A DNA stretch of 64,000 bases from Candidatus Peregrinibacteria bacterium (GCA_030649955.1 JAUSFD010000012.1:48947-112946), one strand, 5' to 3'; counted from the stretch's first letter, positions 1 through 9,955 are shown. The notes: generated from the letters alone by a model not told the origin. Numbers and translations: made by a program.

Positions 1-1740
1 GTCATCTCCGTGCGCTCGGTGGACGAGGTTCATGCGATCCATCACCGTGCCATCCTCCATACGAATGCGGTACGAGATCGTTCGGAGGCGCTTGCGCTCC
101 TCCATCACGTGCTGGTGTTCGAAGATCGCCTCGTACACTTTCCCTGGATCGAGGTGACCATCGGCAATGGCGCGGTACACATCGGGGAGCGAGGATTTCC
201 CCAGCGACCGGATCCCCCGCAGCATGCTCTCTACTTGGAACTCATCGATGAACCCGCGTCGGTGGTCGCGCAGGACAACTTCGAGCATCTGCTTACCGAT
301 CGCCTCCTGCTGGCCATCGGACTTCGTCGTACCCAGGGACCGGCGAATCATCGCGATGGCGTACCCCGTCTTCGTCCAGGAAAGCCATTCGCGCTGCACG
401 GTTGCGTCATTGCTGAGGGTGAGGGAGACGGTATCCGCGTGCTTGAGCGAGGTATGGAAGGGGACGGTCGTACCGTTGACTGCTACGGAGCTGAGGCGGA
501 GGGATGCGTCGTGGAAGAGGTAGAATGCGGCATCGAGCGCCGTCGCACCCTTGGGGACAGAGACGGTCAAATCCGCAGGGCCGTGGATGACGATGGATTC
601 GCCGAGGATGTCACTCTGCAGGCTCTGCCAGAACTCCTCACTCTGCTCCTTGGTATCCTCGGAGAGCGAGGAGATCCGCTGTGTCCATGGGAGCTGTCCC
701 AAGATTTCCGGGGTCTGCGTGCCGAAGCAGAACGTCGTGACACCCCGGCGAGCGTATTCCTGCATTTCCTGCGTGCGGATCTTGCACCGGACGCGCGTGC
801 CATCCTCGAGGATGATGGTGGTGTGCAGGCCGCGGTAGCCGTTCAGGCGTGGGGAGTTGATGTAATCCTGGAAGGACATCGTCTCCCGCTGCCACAGTTG
901 GTGGAGCGCTCCCATGACGCGGTAGCAGGTATCGACATCTCTGCAGATGAAGGCGATCGTCAGTCCGGAGAAGCCCGTAGCCGCTTCCCCTTTCAGGAGG
1001 AGCTGCGCACGCAACCGATCCCACGCCTTGTGCTCGTAGAGGAGGGATACCGATGCGGCGATCTCCGGATAGTCCTTCGTGACGGTACTGCGCAGCAGCT
1101 TCTGCACTCTGCGGCCATGCTGCTCGTTCTCGTTGCGCAGATCCTCCAGCTGCGCGAAGGTAGCGGGATCGAGAACGGAGAGACACAGGCCTTCCAGCTC
1201 ATCACGGATATCCTGCATGCAGAGGCGATCCGCGATCCGGACGTAGATCTCTGTTGTCTCCTTCGCCAGGGCTGCGCGCTTGTCCGGAGGCAAGAACTCC
1301 GCTGTTTGCATGTTGTGGAGCCGGTCGAGGAGCTTGATGACCATGATCCGCACGTCCTTCTGCATGAGGGTGAAGATCTTCCGGAGCGTTTCCACCTGCT
1401 CGTTGAGTGTCGGCTTCTCCCCAAGGTCTTGCTTGTTGAGCTTGGTCACGCCGTCAATGAGCTCCGGGACGGTTCCGTTGAACTCTCGCTGCACGTCCTG
1501 CAGAGTCAGGGGAGTGTCCTCGAGAGTATCGTGCAGCAGCGCCGCAATGAGCGTGTCTGCGTCAGCGCCGACATCCGCGAGCATATCTGCGACGGCGATC
1601 GGGTGACTGAAGTATGGCTCACCCGATTTCCGCACTTGCCCCTCATGCATGGCCTTCCCCAACTCGAACGCTACGTGCACACGTTCCTGGTCGTTCGTGG
1701 GGAGGTGCCGAATATGGGAGCGGAATTCAGGCCACTGCAT
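1..1740 (-). CDS. RelA/SpoT-type (p)ppGpp synthetase/hydrolase, C-terminus cut by window edge
   Basis: The reverse strand stays open for 580 codons from the ATG at 1740 to the window edge, so the gene is partial. An HD hydrolase domain covers about residues 30-180, with HDTLED at 70-75. A RelA/SpoT synthetase region lies around 215-340 and carries LNGYRGLHTT near residue 298. A TGS domain lies around 385-450. The family makes and degrades the stringent-response alarmone from GTP/GDP and ATP in the cytoplasm. The basic ATP-binding loop usual before the synthetase core (R.K..S...K) is not obvious here, so synthetase activity is less certain than hydrolase activity. The start is supported by a TAGAAT hexamer 11 nt upstream. 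Long open frames on the opposite strand are shadows. Confidence 0.9.
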   Translation of the reverse strand, partial: MQWPEFRSHIRHLPTNDQERVHVAFELGKAMHEGQVRKSGEPYFSHPIAVADMLADVGADADTLIAALLHDTLEDTPLTLQDVQREFNGTVPELIDGVTKLNKQDLGEKPTLNEQVETLRKIFTLMQKDVRIMVIKLLDRLHNMQTAEFLPPDKRAALAKETTEIYVRIADRLCMQDIRDELEGLCLSVLDPATFAQLEDLRNENEQHGRRVQKLLRSTVTKDYPEIAASVSLLYEHKAWDRLRAQLLLKGEAATGFSGLTIAFICRDVDTCYRVMGALHQLWQRETMSFQDYINSPRLNGYRGLHTTIILEDGTRVRCKIRTQEMQEYARRGVTTFCFGTQTPEILGQLPWTQRISSLSEDTKEQSEEFWQSLQSDILGESIVIHGPADLTVSVPKGATALDAAFYLFHDASLRLSSVAVNGTTVPFHTSLKHADTVSLTLSNDATVQREWLSWTKTGYAIAMIRRSLGTTKSDGQQEAIGKQMLEVVLRDHRRGFIDEFQVESMLRGIRSLGKSSLPDVYRAIADGHLDPGKVYEAIFEHQHVMEERKRLRTISYRIRMEDGTVMDRMNLVHRAHGDD

Positions 1741-1852
1741 CTTGAATGGTTATTCTACCCTCGCTTGTCAAAAAAAGTAAGCATCCCCAGCCAATTGTCG
1801 CATGCAGCGAAATGACAGCAGGACGGCAGGAATTGACGAGGGAGCCACTTCC

Positions 1853-2341
1853 CTACGTGCGAGGGGTGAGTATTCCCACGATGTACGCCTTCACATTCGC
1901 GAAGATCTCCGTGTGCTCATCGAGCGCTTCGATCTCCTTCTGCGAGAACCACCGGAGCTCGCGTCCCTCCTCCTCCGCGAGTGTGAGTGCCTGTGTCTCA
2001 TCGATCGGTCGGGCGAGGTAGAGGAAGTCCATGTGCTGGTGCGCCGGCTCCCCCCGTTCCTCGCTTGCGGGGATGTTCTCCAGGAGGAGGGCGATCGGCT
2101 TCTTCAGCATGTGGCCCTCGTCGCTATTGTCTGCGAAGAGATCCGTCTGCACGTCCCCGATGATCTCGACTGCGAGCCCCGTCTCCTCCAGGCACTCGCG
2201 CTTCGCAGTCTCCTCCGGCGTCTCATCAGCATCGACGTGCCCTCCCGGGGGCATCCAACGCTGCAGGCGCTTGTGCCACAGGAGGAGTGTGCGATTCTGC
2301 GAATCGATGATGAAGGCCGTTGCGGTGAAGTGGCGATGCAC
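1853..2341 (-). CDS. Nudix hydrolase
   Basis: This Nudix-fold hydrolase of about 162 residues carries the full box GGHVDADETPEETAKRECLE followed by ETGL, matching Gx5Ex7REUxEExGU, so the Mg-binding glutamates are present. Such enzymes cleave nucleoside diphosphates linked to another moiety; the substrate cannot be read from sequence. I prefer the GTG at 2341 (V-H-R-H-F-T-A-T-A-F), because codons further upstream run into the repetitive hairpin at 2346-2410 and look non-coding. An ATG at 2386 would add 15 unlikely residues. It is transcribed away from the thioredoxin-like gene at 2463. Confidence 0.8.
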   Translation of the reverse strand: MHRHFTATAFIIDSQNRTLLLWHKRLQRWMPPGGHVDADETPEETAKRECLEETGLAVEIIGDVQTDLFADNSDEGHMLKKPIALLLENIPASEERGEPAHQHMDFLYLARPIDETQALTLAEEEGRELRWFSQKEIEALDEHTEIFANVKAYIVGILTPRT

Positions 2342-2345
2342 GACT

Positions 2346-2410
2346 GAATGGAGAATGGAAAATGTACAATGAATGACATTGTTCATTCTACATTGAACAT
2401 TCTACATTTT
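2346..2410. repeat. AT-rich word-repeat hairpin between divergent genes
   Basis: Short words AATG/CATT recur and fold back on themselves. AAAATGTA near 2360 pairs with TACATTTT near 2403, with more AATG/CATT pairings inside. It lies between divergently transcribed genes, so it cannot be a simple terminator for either. Confidence 0.6.
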
Positions 2411-2462
2411 TCCCAGATGAAGGCCTTGTGATATACTGCCCTTTACTCCTTTCACAGCTGCT

Positions 2463-3029
2463 TTGGTTTTGATCAACGATAACTCCACCGTGCTGAACAT
2501 CGGTGATTCGCTCCCGCACTTCTCACTCCCTGCAACGGATGGCATGACCGTGGATACGCGCATGATCAAGGATCCTGTCCTCGCGATGATCTTCACCTGC
2601 AACCACTGCCCGTACGCGCAAGCCTACGAGGATCGTCTCATCGACCTCGGGAAGCGCTTGGATGGCGAAGGAGTGCAGATCGTCCTCGTCTCCGCGAACG
2701 ATGCCACGGGGTACCCGGATGATTCCTTCGAGCAGATGAAGGTGAAGCACGATCTGAAGAGCTACCCCTTCCCGTACTGCTACGACGAGTCGCAGGAGGT
2801 GGCACGCTCCTTTGGAGCGCTCTGCACGCCGCACTGCTTCGTCTTCGATCGTGAGCGGATACTCAAGTACAAGGGCAGAGTCGACGACAATTGGCAGGAT
2901 CCGGGGAACGTGCGCGAGCACAACCTGCACGATGCCCTCGTCGCTGTGAGCCGCGACGAAGATCCCCCCGTCACCGAAGCAAATGCCATAGGATGCTCCA
3001 TCAAGTGGAAAGAAGTGGCGAGTGGATAG
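2463..3029 (+). CDS. thioredoxin-fold peroxiredoxin/TlpA-like protein
   Basis: A 188-residue protein of the AhpC/TSA-redoxin superfamily. It begins with the typical 'G-D-S-L-P-H-F-S-L-P' entry, then FTCNHCPYA, which gives a CxxC active site (C-N-H-C near residues 46-49). A cis-Pro-region loop (CTPHCFVFD) and a long C-terminal tail follow. This arrangement is common in bacterial thioredoxin-like proteins annotated as thiol-disulfide isomerases or peroxiredoxins; the partner is unknown. No signal peptide is visible, so it is probably cytoplasmic. The start is a TTG at 2463; a second TTG at 2469 is equally possible. An extended -10 (TGATATACT, TATACT at 2432-2437) would give a leader of about 20 nt. 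Confidence 0.82.
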   Translation: MVLINDNSTVLNIGDSLPHFSLPATDGMTVDTRMIKDPVLAMIFTCNHCPYAQAYEDRLIDLGKRLDGEGVQIVLVSANDATGYPDDSFEQMKVKHDLKSYPFPYCYDESQEVARSFGALCTPHCFVFDRERILKYKGRVDDNWQDPGNVREHNLHDALVAVSRDEDPPVTEANAIGCSIKWKEVASG

Positions 3030-3120
3030 TGGACAACGGACAACGGACAATGAAATGTTGAATCGTTGGCTCTAGGTAACCCTGCCTTTTTCTTCTTATT
3101 GTCCACTGTCCACTGTCCAC
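3029..3120. terminator. long GGACAA/TTGTCC hairpin between convergent genes
   Basis: Tandem GGACAAC units (3029-3050) are complementary to the GTCCACT units at 3098-3120, with T-rich sequence in the loop (3085-3097). It lies between two convergent genes, so it can act as a bidirectional terminator. It also belongs to the locus-specific word-repeat hairpins seen across the window. Confidence 0.6.
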
Positions 3121-3143
3121 TTTCTTATCACTCCTCCCGTTTC

Positions 3144-4124
3144 TCACTGCTCAGATTGTTGTGTAGTGAGTACCATCACTTCCGGCCATGCGAACAGCCT
3201 TGCCCGTGCGAACGTTGCGCCGACACCGCGCGTGATGGCGAGCGTGCGGCTGCCCCCAAGGGGGAAGATCCCCTGGTCGTACTTCCTCCCCAGTTTTGTG
3301 GGGATTGGGGCGATGGGGCCGATGAGCGGGAGGCGGATTTGGCCGCCGTGGGTGTGGCCGCTCACGATGAGTGCTGCTCGATCACTCTTCGCTTCTCGGA
3401 TCACGTCCGGATTATGCGAGAGGAGCAGGATGGGAACACCCTCTTCCACTTCCATCGCCTTCGGCAGATTGTGGGAAGGTGACCATAGATCATCGATGCC
3501 GACGATGGCGAAGCGCTCATCCCCAGTACGGACAACGCGGCTCTCGTTGCGGAGCACGGTGATGCCCATCCGCTCGAGCGAGATCGTGAGATCCTCTGCC
3601 CGGTTTCCCGTCGCGTACCGCGACCCGCCGACACTGCGGAACTCACCGATGTCATGGTTCCCCAAGACGGCGAACACTCCCAGTGATGCACGGAGGGACT
3701 CCAGGGATTTGAGCGCGTCCATATCTGTCTCCGGTACAGAAACGAAGTCGCCCGCCAGGAGTACGAGGTCGGGGAGTACAGCGTTCGCGCGGTCGACGAC
3801 TCGCTGGACATCGGCCTCCTGCGCGTACGGGCCAACGTGGAAGTCTGAGAGCACGACGATGCGCAGGGGCTGCGAGAGGGGGAACGGAACTGCGAATTCC
3901 GTGGTGCGGAGGATCGACGGCTCCACGAATGCTCCGTAGGAGATCGTGAGGAATCCAACGAATCCGAGGACACCGACGATGCTCACGAGTACTCGCGACA
4001 CGCGCGGCGAGTTGCCGTGGTGTTGGATCCACACAGCGGACACGATTGCCCCCGCTCCGCAGAGTGCGAGGAGGACGAGGATCGCGAGATCCCAGACGAA
4101 AATGTCGGGGTCGAGGAGGAACAT
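3144..4124 (-). CDS. membrane-anchored metallophosphoesterase (YkuE/YaeI-like)
   Basis: A 326-residue protein with two N-terminal membrane helices (about residues 10-32 and 45-68) followed by a calcineurin-like phosphoesterase domain. Metal-binding motifs appear in order: SDFHVG, GDFV, GNHD, LSHNPD and SGHTHGGQ. The YkuE/YaeI family hydrolyses phosphodiester or pyrophosphate bonds at the membrane face (UDP-diacylglucosamine-type substrates in some members); the substrate here is not known. The start at 4124 has TACAAT (4133-4138 on the reverse strand) ending 8 nt upstream, fitting the leaderless pattern of this genome. It lies downstream of uvrA in the same direction, separated by a hairpin. 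Confidence 0.88.
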   Translation of the reverse strand: MFLLDPDIFVWDLAILVLLALCGAGAIVSAVWIQHHGNSPRVSRVLVSIVGVLGFVGFLTISYGAFVEPSILRTTEFAVPFPLSQPLRIVVLSDFHVGPYAQEADVQRVVDRANAVLPDLVLLAGDFVSVPETDMDALKSLESLRASLGVFAVLGNHDIGEFRSVGGSRYATGNRAEDLTISLERMGITVLRNESRVVRTGDERFAIVGIDDLWSPSHNLPKAMEVEEGVPILLLSHNPDVIREAKSDRAALIVSGHTHGGQIRLPLIGPIAPIPTKLGRKYDQGIFPLGGSRTLAITRGVGATFARARLFAWPEVMVLTTQQSEQ

Positions 4125-4137
4125 ACTCCGCGATTGT

Positions 4138-4205
4138 AGGATTAGGATGAGGATTAGGGATAGGGAAAAAGGAACCCAAATCCCAATCCTAATCCAAATC
4201 CTCTT
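4138..4205. repeat. GGATTAGG / CCTAATCC word-repeat hairpin
   Basis: Repeated GGATTAG units are followed after a short A-rich loop by complementary CCTAATCC units. The hairpin fills the gap between uvrA and the downstream phosphoesterase and may end the uvrA transcript. Confidence 0.6.
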
Positions 4206-4206
4206 C

Positions 4207-7119
4207 TCAGCCCTTCTTCAGCACTCCCTTCAAATACTGTCCTGTGTAGCTCTCCTTGTGCTCAGCTACCTGCTCGGGCGTGCCGGAGGCAGTGATTTTC
4301 CCGCCACCTCCCCCTCCATCGGGTCCCAGATCGAGGATGTAGTCGACGCACTTGAGGACATCTAAGTTGTGCTCGATGACGAGCACGGTGTTGCCCTTGT
4401 CGACGAGCCGCTGGAGGACATCGAGTAAGCGCTGGATATCGTCAAAGTGGAGACCCGTCGTGGGTTCGTCGAGGATGTAGAACGTCTTCCCCGTCGCACG
4501 CTTCGTGAGTTCCGTCGCCAGCTTCACGCGTTGCGCTTCCCCTCCGGAGAGTGTCGTAGCGCTCTGTCCTAGGTGAATGTAGCCGAGTCCCACGTCCTCG
4601 AGCGTCTGGAGCTTGTTCTTGATGGAGGGGATTGCGGAGAAGAAGGTGAGTGCCTCAGAGATGGTCATGTCGAGTGCCTCCGCGATATTCTTTCCTTTAT
4701 ACGTGATCTCCAACGTCTCGCGGTTGTAGCGCTTGCCGTGGCAGAGCTCGCAAGTGACGAAGACATCAGGGAGGAAGTGCATCTCTATCCGCTTGAGTCC
4801 GTCGCCCTCGCACTCCTCGCAGCGGCCACCCTTCACGTTGAAGCTGAAGCGCCCCGGTTTGTAACCACGCAGCTTCGCCTCTGGCGTCGTCGCGAAGAGG
4901 TCGCGTACATCCGTGAAGATGCCCGTGTACGTCGCGGGGTTACTGCGTGGGGTGCGCCCGATGGGGGACTGGTCGATGACGATCGCCTTATCGAGGTGCT
5001 CGAGCCCCTCGATGCTGCCAACGTTCTGCGGTTTCGTGTGCGCTTTGTTGAGCACGTGCAGCAGCTCAGGGCCCAGGATGCCGTGGATGAGGCTCGATTT
5101 CCCAGAGCCAGAGACGCCGGAGATCCCAATGAAGGTCCCGAGCGGCAGAGCGACAGAGACGTGTTGCAGGTTGTGGTGGTATGCGTCCTCGATCGTCACG
5201 AACTTCCCATTCCCGGGCCGGCGATTCTTCGGGATAACAATGCTCTTCTTCCCGCTCATGTACTGACCGGTCACGGACTGTGTGTTTGCGATGAGTTCTT
5301 CGGGGGTTCCCTGTGCAACTACCTGTCCGCCGTACTTCCCCGCGCCCGGCCCGATCTCGAGCAGGTAGTCTGCAGCCCGGATCGTCTCCTCGTCGTGCTC
5401 AACAACGATCACGGTGTTCCCCAGGTCTCGCAATTGCATGAGTGTGCGGATGAGGCGTGAGTTATCGCGTTGATGGAGGCCGATGCTCGGTTCATCGAGG
5501 ACGTAGAGGACACCCTGGAGTGCGGAGCCGATCTGCGTGGCGAGCCGAATGCGCTGCGCTTCACCACCAGAGAGCGTCGCTGCGGAGCGGGACATCGTGA
5601 GGTACTGGAGCCCGACGTTCTCCAGGAACGTGAGGCGCGCGATGATTTCCGAGAGCACTTTCTTCACAATCGTGTACTCATACGTACTGAATGTCGCACT
5701 ATCTTCGCTGCCCTTGCTGCCTTCCCTGCCCTTCCTGCCTTTGTCCATAGGCACCATTCCCTCGAAGAAGATCTTCGCCTCATCAATGCTCAGGTCCGTC
5801 GTCGTGACGATGTCCTTGTCGCCGACGGTGACCCCGAGAATCTCCTTCTTGAGGCGTCTCCCTTCGCATGCCGCGCAGGGGAGTTCCAGCATGTACGCCT
5901 CGATCTGACTGCGGATGTAGCTCGAGTCCGTCTCCTCATGGCGGCGCTTCAAGTTGGGGATCACGCCCTCGTACGTCGTCTGGTACTGCCCGCCGAACTT
6001 CGCGGTATCGAAGCGGACAGAGAGCTGCTTGTCGTAGCCCCACAGGATGACGTGGCGATGCTCCTCTGCCAGCTTCTCCCACGGCGTGTCCATGCGGAAC
6101 CCAACGTGCTCCGCGAGGACTTCGAGTACGTGCGCCATGAATCCCATGCGGCTCGCCGATGTCGTCCACGGGTGGATGGCGCCCTCGGAGATGGAGAGGC
6201 GCGGATTGGGGATGATCGTCGCCTCGTCGATCTGTAAAATTATGCCGAGGCCGTGGCAAGTTTCACATGCGCCGTGCGGTGCGTTGAATGAGAAGCTCCG
6301 GGGCTCGATCTCCGGGATGTCCGCATCGGGGTGATCGGGGCAGACGAAAGACTCGGCGAATCGCTTCTCCTCGTTCGTGTCCGCATCCAGCACGATGAGC
6401 GACCCCTCGCCTTTGCGGAGCGAGAGCTCCACGGAGTCCGCGAGGCGCGTGCGGTTGGGGTTGATCGCCCCATCCTTCATGGCGAAATCTCGGACGATGA
6501 GCCGGTCCACGACGATCTGGATGGTGTGCGCTTTCTTGGGATCCAGGGCGATCTCCTCATCTACCGTCACGATCTGCTCGTCGATGCGCATGCGCACGAA
6601 CCCGGCGCGGCGAATAGAGTCGAGCACCTTCACGTGCTCGCCCTTCCTCCCGTCGACGATGGGTGCGAGGAGGTAGATCTTCCTCCCTTCCGGCATGCCC
6701 GTGATGGTCTCTACAATCTGGCTTGCCGATTGCTGCGTGAGCAAGCGGCTACATACGCTGCAGTGCACTTTGCCCACCTTCGCCCACAGGAGACGCATAT
6801 AGTCGTAGATTTCCGTCACAGTTCCCACCGTGGATCGTGGGTTCCGCGCTGCCGTCTTCTGATCGATGCTGATCGCAGGACTGAGCCCCTCGATACTCTC
6901 CACCTCCGGTTTCTCCATCTGCGCGATGAACTGGCGCGCGTATGCAGAGAGACTCTCCACGTACCGCCTCTGCCCCTCTGCGAAGATCGTGTCGAAGGCG
7001 AGCGATGATTTCCCGGAACCAGAGAGGCCGGTAATTACCGTGAGTTTGTTCCGTGGGATCGAGACGTCGATATTCTTCAGATTGTGCATCCGAGCGCCTT
7101 TGACGACGATTCTGTCCAT
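4207..7119 (-). CDS. uvrA: excinuclease ABC subunit A
   Basis: A full-length UvrA of about 970 residues, the damage-sensing ATPase of nucleotide excision repair that loads UvrB. It has two ABC ATPase modules. The first Walker A is GLSGSGKSS near residue 32 and the second is GVSGSGKSS near 655. Both modules carry LSGGEAQR signatures, and zinc-binding CxxC pairs are visible (C-E-T-C, C-A-A-C, C-E-E-C, C-E-L-C). The start at 7119 ([10 protein letters not shown]) matches the family; codons upstream look non-coding. One oddity is a short Lys/Gly/Ser-rich insertion near residues 458-472, encoded by a GGCAG-type repeat that also occurs between genes near 57410. Confidence 0.97.
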   Translation of the reverse strand: MDRIVVKGARMHNLKNIDVSIPRNKLTVITGLSGSGKSSLAFDTIFAEGQRRYVESLSAYARQFIAQMEKPEVESIEGLSPAISIDQKTAARNPRSTVGTVTEIYDYMRLLWAKVGKVHCSVCSRLLTQQSASQIVETITGMPEGRKIYLLAPIVDGRKGEHVKVLDSIRRAGFVRMRIDEQIVTVDEEIALDPKKAHTIQIVVDRLIVRDFAMKDGAINPNRTRLADSVELSLRKGEGSLIVLDADTNEEKRFAESFVCPDHPDADIPEIEPRSFSFNAPHGACETCHGLGIILQIDEATIIPNPRLSISEGAIHPWTTSASRMGFMAHVLEVLAEHVGFRMDTPWEKLAEEHRHVILWGYDKQLSVRFDTAKFGGQYQTTYEGVIPNLKRRHEETDSSYIRSQIEAYMLELPCAACEGRRLKKEILGVTVGDKDIVTTTDLSIDEAKIFFEGMVPMDKGRKGREGSKGSEDSATFSTYEYTIVKKVLSEIIARLTFLENVGLQYLTMSRSAATLSGGEAQRIRLATQIGSALQGVLYVLDEPSIGLHQRDNSRLIRTLMQLRDLGNTVIVVEHDEETIRAADYLLEIGPGAGKYGGQVVAQGTPEELIANTQSVTGQYMSGKKSIVIPKNRRPGNGKFVTIEDAYHHNLQHVSVALPLGTFIGISGVSGSGKSSLIHGILGPELLHVLNKAHTKPQNVGSIEGLEHLDKAIVIDQSPIGRTPRSNPATYTGIFTDVRDLFATTPEAKLRGYKPGRFSFNVKGGRCEECEGDGLKRIEMHFLPDVFVTCELCHGKRYNRETLEITYKGKNIAEALDMTISEALTFFSAIPSIKNKLQTLEDVGLGYIHLGQSATTLSGGEAQRVKLATELTKRATGKTFYILDEPTTGLHFDDIQRLLDVLQRLVDKGNTVLVIEHNLDVLKCVDYILDLGPDGGGGGGKITASGTPEQVAEHKESYTGQYLKGVLKKG

Positions 7120-7235
7120 AGGGTGTGGAGGGTGGAGGATGAGGGAATACACACGAAAACGGCCCGCGTGCGCAGGCCCTGAGAGGCCAAAGCTTAGCAC
7201 GATTTTTCCCCTCTGTCTAGGGTATACTCCAGGAA

Positions 7236-7808
7236 GTGTTCACCGGGATCATCGAAGCAACGGCCGAAGTTCTCAAAAGTTCGGGCGCTTCTCTCGTTAT
7301 TGGAAGACCTGCCGCATTCGACGATATCGCCCCCGGCCACAGCATCGCTGTCTCTGGTGTCTGCCTCACGGTCACGAGCGCCGATGCATCAACAACGTCC
7401 TTCGATGTGGTCTCCGAGACGATGGATCGTTCGACTCTCGGAACATTGCGGAAGGGGAGCAGAGTGAACCTCGAGCGCGCCGTTGCGGTAGGAGAACGTC
7501 TCCATGGGCACATCGTCCAAGGGCACTGCGAGGGAGTTGGCACAGTCATCGACATCTCTGATGCGAGCCGCATGCGCGTCCGCGTACCGAAGGACCTCCT
7601 CCCGAATATTGTGCCGAAGGGATCAATGACCATTGATGGTGTTTCGCTCACCGTTGCAAGTGTGGAGGGTGACGAGATCGAGGTTGCGCTCGTGCCGTTC
7701 ACTCTCGAGAACACGATATTCGGAACACTCTCCCCCGGCGATTCGGTGAACATCGAGACCGATATCATCGGTCGGTACGTAGCGCACCTCCTTCCTTCAC
7801 GAACATGA
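7236..7808 (+). CDS. ribE: riboflavin synthase alpha chain
   Basis: A 190-residue enzyme that dismutates two 6,7-dimethyl-8-ribityllumazines to riboflavin. It shows the two-barrel duplication of the family: MFTGIIE at the N-terminus, GVCLTVT, and [11 protein letters not shown] in barrel one, then [10 protein letters not shown] and the C-terminal ETDIIGRY in barrel two. The start is GTG at 7236. A TATACT at 7223-7228 ends 7 nt before it, implying a leaderless transcript with no room for an FMN riboswitch. It overlaps ribH by 4 nt (ATGA), so the two are translationally coupled. Confidence 0.96.
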   Translation: MFTGIIEATAEVLKSSGASLVIGRPAAFDDIAPGHSIAVSGVCLTVTSADASTTSFDVVSETMDRSTLGTLRKGSRVNLERAVAVGERLHGHIVQGHCEGVGTVIDISDASRMRVRVPKDLLPNIVPKGSMTIDGVSLTVASVEGDEIEVALVPFTLENTIFGTLSPGDSVNIETDIIGRYVAHLLPSRT

Positions 7809-8269
7809 CGAAAAACGTTTCGGATCATCGACGATCACTGCCGAGAGCACGCGCGGAGTGGCGAATCGCCATCGTACATGCGCTCTTCCACGAAGCGGAG
7901 GTACAGGCGATGGTGGAGTACGCGAAGCGCACACTCATCGACGCGGGCGTTTCGGAGAATGCCATCACTCTCCATCCCGTTGCGGGCTCCTTTGAAGTCC
8001 CTCTCATCGGTGCGGCGATTGCGGAGGCAAAGGGTGCAGATGCCCTCATCGGATTCGGAGTGATCGTGGAGGGCGAGACGCACCACGCCTCTCTCCTCGC
8101 AGAGCAGACCGCACGCGGGATCATGGACGTCCAGATCCGCTACCGCATCCCCTTCGCGTTCGAGATCCTCTACGTCGCGGACTTGAATCAAGCGCGCGCG
8201 CGAGCGGAGAAGGGGCGCGAAGCGGCCGTGTCCGTCCTCCGGAGTCTCCACACTCTCCAGGATCTCTGA
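7805..8269 (+). CDS. ribH: 6,7-dimethyl-8-ribityllumazine synthase
   Basis: A 154-residue lumazine synthase, which condenses 5-amino-6-ribitylaminouracil with 3,4-dihydroxy-2-butanone 4-phosphate. Family motifs are present: GSFEVPL and GVIVEGETHH (the usual form is GxVxRGxTxH, so the Arg is Glu here), then LLAEQTARGIMD. The catalytic His position is retained in the THH pair. It starts inside the ribE stop (ATGA overlap), giving a ribE-ribH operon. The N-terminus carries about 18 extra basic residues. RibBA, which supplies one substrate, lies 1.7 kb downstream; ribD is not in this window. Confidence 0.94.
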   Translation: MTKNVSDHRRSLPRARAEWRIAIVHALFHEAEVQAMVEYAKRTLIDAGVSENAITLHPVAGSFEVPLIGAAIAEAKGADALIGFGVIVEGETHHASLLAEQTARGIMDVQIRYRIPFAFEILYVADLNQARARAEKGREAAVSVLRSLHTLQDL

Positions 8270-8380
8270 TAGGCGATCCGACGCTGGATTCGCTTGCGTA
8301 TGTCCAATCCTGCGTTCTCGCGTCATTGTGAGCACCCTTGCCCACCGGTAGCATGCGAACCACTCTCTTCCCGCATCCTC

Positions 8381-9739
8381 ATGCGCTTCGCGTGGTTCAC
8401 CGCTCTCCTGGTCCTCCTGCAGCCGATCGCTGCAGCGGCTTCGATCTTCCCGGACGTGCTCGATGACCACCTGCACCGTGAAGCGATTGAACGCCTCGTC
8501 GGTACGCAGGTGATCGGAGGCCACCCGGACGGGACGTTTCGCCCCAACGATCCCGTGGATCGCGCGGCAATGCTGAAGATGCTCTACAAAGCGAGTGGCA
8601 AAACACCGGACCCTTCGCACGTGAAGTGCTTCAAGGACGTTCCCGAGGGGAGCTGGTTCGAGCCGTTCGTGTGCGATGCTGCTGCGAATAGGTACATCGC
8701 GGGCTACAGCGACGGCACCTTCCGTCCGGGGAATAATGTGAACAGGGTGGAGGCAATCAAGATGATCACCCTCGTGCTGGGAATCACCGTCCCGGAAATC
8801 AGTGACATCAATCGCGAGGTGCTACAGTTCGTCGATGTCTCCACGTCCGCGTGGTACACGAAGTACCTGTACACCGCGTTTGTGACGGGCATCCTCCCCA
8901 TTCCCGGCCAGGATGGATCGCGCTTCTACCCCGAGTGGCCGCTGCTCCGGAGTGAAGCTGCAGCGTACATCCACAACGCTCTGAAAGTAGATCTGCAGGC
9001 GGAGCGGAAGGAGACGGAGGAAATTCTCCAGGAGGAGCAGGCACGGGAAGAGGCACGCCCCAATCGTGCGAGCAGTTCGTCGACGAGCAAGAGTGAGGGG
9101 CCAAAGGCGCGCATCCTCGATACCGATTTCCCCTTCACCGATAGTCAGCTGTTCGAGGAGAAGCAGTCGACGTCGTACCGCTTCGGACTCAAGGCGCAGA
9201 CGACCGTCGATGTGGTGGTGTCGCTCAAGGCTGGTCAAGAAGGCAAGGTGAGCTGTCGCCTCTACAAACTGGGGAAGGATGGCTACAGCAACGAGTACTA
9301 CCTGGGCCTCCAGGAGGGTGCGAGCTGCTACGTGCGCGCGGTGGTGCCCGTCGGTGACTACCAACTCCAGTTGCAGCCGACAGCGGCGAATACACAGTAC
9401 GAAGTATCTGCGAAGGAAGGAGAAGGCGATGGGAATGACGGATTCCTCCAAGCGAAGGCACTCAAGCGCGGCGTGCTGCGTACAGAGGTGCTCGATGGCA
9501 ACGACTACGAGGATTGGTTCAGCTTCACCGTGACGGTGGAGACGCAGATGGCGCTCGAGGTGACGGGCGCGACGCGCCAACGCTGCATCATCTACCCGAT
9601 GGCAGACGTCGACATCTTTGGATTCTCTGGACCCGAGTGCAACGCGAACTACCTCTACCCACCGGGGACGTACCTCGTCGGCGTCGGGCACACGGCACCT
9701 AGGGCGGAGCGGCAGACGTATTCGATCCGGTTGAAGTAA
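8381..9739 (+). CDS. secreted protein with three SLH repeats and PPC-like C-terminal domain
   Basis: About 452 residues from the ATG at 8381, which begins a clear signal peptide (R-F-A-W-F-T-A-L-L-V-L-L... A-A-A-A). Three S-layer homology repeats follow. The first begins FPDVLDDH, the second CFKDVPEGSW and the third FVDVSTSAWY; the first two contain the characteristic GxxDGTFRP turn. A charged Ser/Glu-rich linker (about residues 190-245) leads to a beta-rich region. This resembles bacterial pre-peptidase C-terminal (PPC) domains (DGNDYEDWFSFTV, YLYPPGTYLVGVG). SLH repeats bind cell-wall polymers, so the protein probably sits at the cell surface. It interrupts the riboflavin genes. A candidate promoter TTGTGA-17-TAGCAT lies at 8326-8354. 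Confidence 0.85.
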   Translation: MRFAWFTALLVLLQPIAAAASIFPDVLDDHLHREAIERLVGTQVIGGHPDGTFRPNDPVDRAAMLKMLYKASGKTPDPSHVKCFKDVPEGSWFEPFVCDAAANRYIAGYSDGTFRPGNNVNRVEAIKMITLVLGITVPEISDINREVLQFVDVSTSAWYTKYLYTAFVTGILPIPGQDGSRFYPEWPLLRSEAAAYIHNALKVDLQAERKETEEILQEEQAREEARPNRASSSSTSKSEGPKARILDTDFPFTDSQLFEEKQSTSYRFGLKAQTTVDVVVSLKAGQEGKVSCRLYKLGKDGYSNEYYLGLQEGASCYVRAVVPVGDYQLQLQPTAANTQYEVSAKEGEGDGNDGFLQAKALKRGVLRTEVLDGNDYEDWFSFTVTVETQMALEVTGATRQRCIIYPMADVDIFGFSGPECNANYLYPPGTYLVGVGHTAPRAERQTYSIRLK

Positions 9740-9775
9740 TCCTCTTCGGTCATCGTTGATATCAGCAGTTTCTCC

Positions 9776-9928
9776 GATGGGGAAATCCCAAAACCCAAAA
9801 AACAAAACCCAAAGAAGCTCCAAACCCCAATATTCCAAAGTGTTTCCGCTTGGGACTTTCTCACTGTTCTGTGTGTTGGATTTTGTGATTTTTTTTGGGT
9901 TTGGGGTTTGCTTTTTGGATTTTTCTCA
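9776..9928. repeat. AAACCC / GGGTTT word-repeat hairpin
   Basis: The left arm is built of CAAAACCC-type words and the right arm of GGGTTTGG words, giving a long imperfect stem. It separates the SLH gene from ribBA, both on the plus strand, and could terminate the former. Confidence 0.6.
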
Positions 9929-9955
9929 CCTTGGTGAGATGTATACTGTCCTTCC

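Noticed and set aside
10..1815. Long plus-strand open frame of 601 codons opposite relA/spoT
   Set aside because: It is the antisense shadow of a clear RelA/SpoT protein; its product is Arg/Leu/Glu-rich with no domain.
4573..7008. Several long plus-strand frames opposite uvrA
   Set aside because: Shadows of uvrA in GC-rich sequence; residue composition is atypical and no motifs appear.
7200..7236. FMN riboswitch before ribE
   Set aside because: The -10 lies 7 nt before the start codon, so there is no leader to hold a riboswitch.
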